NCBI GenBank assembly: GCA_003501335.1
Contig: DNPQ01000009.1
Location: 9,768 to 17,261, forward strand
Direction of reading: 5' to 3'
Length of the DNA stretch: 7,494 bases
From: Bacillota bacterium
GTDB lineage: Bacteria > Bacillota > UBA4882 > UBA8346
The translations under genes and the position numbers were made by a program. Numbering within the stretch: position 1 is the first letter of the stretch; every line of letters begins with the position of its first letter. Under the pieces are notes generated by a model. The model did no database searches, was not told the origin of the DNA, and saw only the letters and a program-made list of their open reading frames with translations. This document shows positions 6,760-7,494 of this stretch, one piece after another.

Positions 6760-6782
6760 GGATAGGGTAGGTTTTAGGCGTT

Positions 6783-6815
6783 TCCCTAGCAAATCGCGAT
6801 CGAATTTGCCAGGGA
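6783..6815. repeat. Long near-perfect hairpin before ftsY
   Basis: The stem is TCCCT, an A/C mismatch, GCAAAT pairing with ATTTGC, then CG/CG with one bulged A, around the four-base loop CGAT: 13 pairs in 33 bases. It is the most stable-looking element of the gap. No T-run follows directly, so it is not a standard intrinsic terminator on the plus strand. Confidence 0.6.
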
Positions 6816-6895
6816 TGAATTTCCGAATCGAATCCTTAATTTATTTATTACCGGCAATGAAAAAAGCATTTACCTAATCCAAACTAATTTACCAC

Positions 6896-6900
6896 AGGAG
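6896..6900 (+). promoter_or_regulatory. Ribosome binding site of ftsY with a start-stop in the spacer
   Basis: AGGAG lies ten bases before the ATG at 6911. An earlier ATG at 6905, four bases from AGGAG, is followed at once by TAG, so the spacer holds an in-frame ATG-TAG directly abutting the real start. Confidence 0.6.
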
Positions 6901-6910
6901 TCGAATGTAG

Positions 6911-7494
6911 ATGAGCGAAGCCAATTCAGGCCTTTTTGCCCGGCTCAAGGCGGGGCTTTCCAAGACCAAATCCAGTTTTGTCCAAAATATTGAGGGAATT
7001 TTTGCAGGGTCCCAAAAAATTGATGAGGAGTTTTTTACCGACCTTGAGGATACTTTGATTATGGCCGATGTCGGGGTTGAAACAGCCACCGACTTGACCG
7101 ACAGGCTTCGCAAGCTTGTTAAGGAACAGGGCTTGAGTGAGCCTTCCCAATTAAAAGAGGCCTTGATCACCGAAATTCGAAAGATCCTGGAATCCGTCGG
7201 GAAAAAACCTTTCAATTTTAAGGATACCCATAAAGTGTACTTGGTGATCGGGGTCAATGGTGTCGGAAAAACGACTACCATTGCCAAAATAGGCGCCCGG
7301 ATCAAGGAAAATAACCGGCAAGTCATCTTTACAGCCGCGGATACTTTTCGGGCGGCTGCTACGGAACAGTTGATGCTGTGGGGGGAACGTTTGGGGATTC
7401 CGGTCATCCATCATCAGGAAGGAGCCGATCCGGCAGCGGTGGTTTTTGACGGCATGGCAGCCGGTAAGGCCCGGAAAGCCGATATCATTATGAT
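6911..7494 (+). CDS. ftsY: Signal recognition particle receptor FtsY (partial, cut by window end)
   Basis: The SRP receptor GTPase pairs with Ffh at the membrane to deliver ribosome-nascent-chain complexes to SecYEG. The 194 visible residues run from the start into the G domain. The N-terminal acidic region is very short, as in Gram-positive FtsY. The four-helix N domain covers about residues 20-95 and includes the conserved L50-I-M-A-D-V-G-V. The G domain opens with the P-loop G114-V-N-G-V-G-K-T-T (114-122), followed by G2 D144-T-F-R-A-A-A, and G177-less insertion-box sequence H168-Q-E-G-A-D-P-A-A-V continues the SRP-GTPase pattern. The frame is still open at the window edge, with roughly 100 residues missing, including the G3-G5 motifs. 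The ATG at 6911 is the first usable start after the ribosome binding site. It sits 349 bases after smc; co-transcription is likely by precedent but not shown by the sequence. Confidence 0.96.
   Translation, partial: MSEANSGLFARLKAGLSKTKSSFVQNIEGIFAGSQKIDEEFFTDLEDTLIMADVGVETATDLTDRLRKLVKEQGLSEPSQLKEALITEIRKILESVGKKPFNFKDTHKVYLVIGVNGVGKTTTIAKIGARIKENNRQVIFTAADTFRAAATEQLMLWGERLGIPVIHHQEGADPAAVVFDGMAAGKARKADIIM

Larger units (their letters stand above)
6562..6910. other. 349-base smc-ftsY gap rich in inverted repeats, possible structured RNA
   Basis: No credible coding frame is seen. Four sets of complementary arms stand out: AGTCTTTG/CAAAGACT (6609-6616 with 6645-6652), the perfect 11-base CTTAAAGGGAA/TTCCCTTTAAG (6662-6672 with 6749-6759), GCCTAAA/TTTAGGC (6718-6724 with 6773-6779), and a 13-pair hairpin at 6783-6815. 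Smaller hairpins lie at 6683-6696 and 6699-6715. The second and third sets interleave, which would make a pseudoknot if both formed. AAAGGGAAT occurs at both 6622 and 6665, so the arm at 6749 could pair with either copy. It matches no riboswitch, T-box, 6S, SRP or RNase P pattern known to me. It could be an RNA gene, a 5' leader of ftsY, or a small non-autonomous insertion; the strand is not settled. No clear promoter or terminator is visible. Confidence 0.45.

Noticed and set aside
6700..6760. Cyclic di-GMP-I riboswitch, because of a partial likeness around CACGAAAGCCTAAAC
   Set aside because: The second conserved half (GGTAGG-TAGC-type receptor and closing stem) and the proper P2/P3 arrangement are not found; the likeness is limited to a few words.
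6889..7414. Minus-strand open frames across the 3' end of the window
   Set aside because: They are shadows of ftsY, whose P-loop and SRP-GTPase motifs read clearly on the plus strand.

Overview
The window looks like a chromosomal stretch of a low-to-mid GC Gram-positive bacterium (Bacillota, probably a clostridial or deep-branching lineage). The grounds are a canonical bacterial SMC of about 1190 residues followed by ftsY, strong purine-rich ribosome binding sites, a TTG start on smc, extended -10 promoter motifs (TGnTAAnAT) and a short FtsY N-terminus. The species cannot be named from this sequence.

Layout from left to right. A short Nudix hydrolase gene (107-520, +) converges on, and overlaps by 29 bases, a two-gene minus-strand unit. 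In transcription order that unit is a stand-alone cyclic-nucleotide-binding (CNB) domain protein (1594-1211) and then a full Crp/Fnr-type regulator with a winged helix (1148-492). A 355-base divergent intergenic region follows. It holds two small dyads near the minus-strand unit, a candidate extended -10 promoter on the plus strand, and a degenerate tandem array of four ~35-bp units (1783-1925). Next is a membrane-anchored SGNH/GDSL-type protein (1950-2822, +), whose catalytic serine position is occupied by aspartate. A weak terminator-like segment and an extended -10 promoter then lead into smc (2995-6561, +). ftsY (from 6911, cut by the window end) follows after a 349-base gap rich in inverted repeats.

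Functional picture. smc (chromosome condensation and segregation) and ftsY (SRP receptor) form the conserved housekeeping core; in many Bacillota they sit as rnc-smc-ftsY, but here no rnc is seen directly upstream. The left part is accessory: a pair of CNB-domain proteins that may sense a nucleotide or other ligand together, a minimal Nudix enzyme, and a probably catalytically altered SGNH protein. No CRISPR array, transposase, phage gene, rRNA or tRNA was recognised. The best candidates for undescribed biology are non-coding: the structured smc-ftsY gap, with competing and pseudoknot-like pairings, and the 35-bp dyad array in the presumed leader of the SGNH gene.
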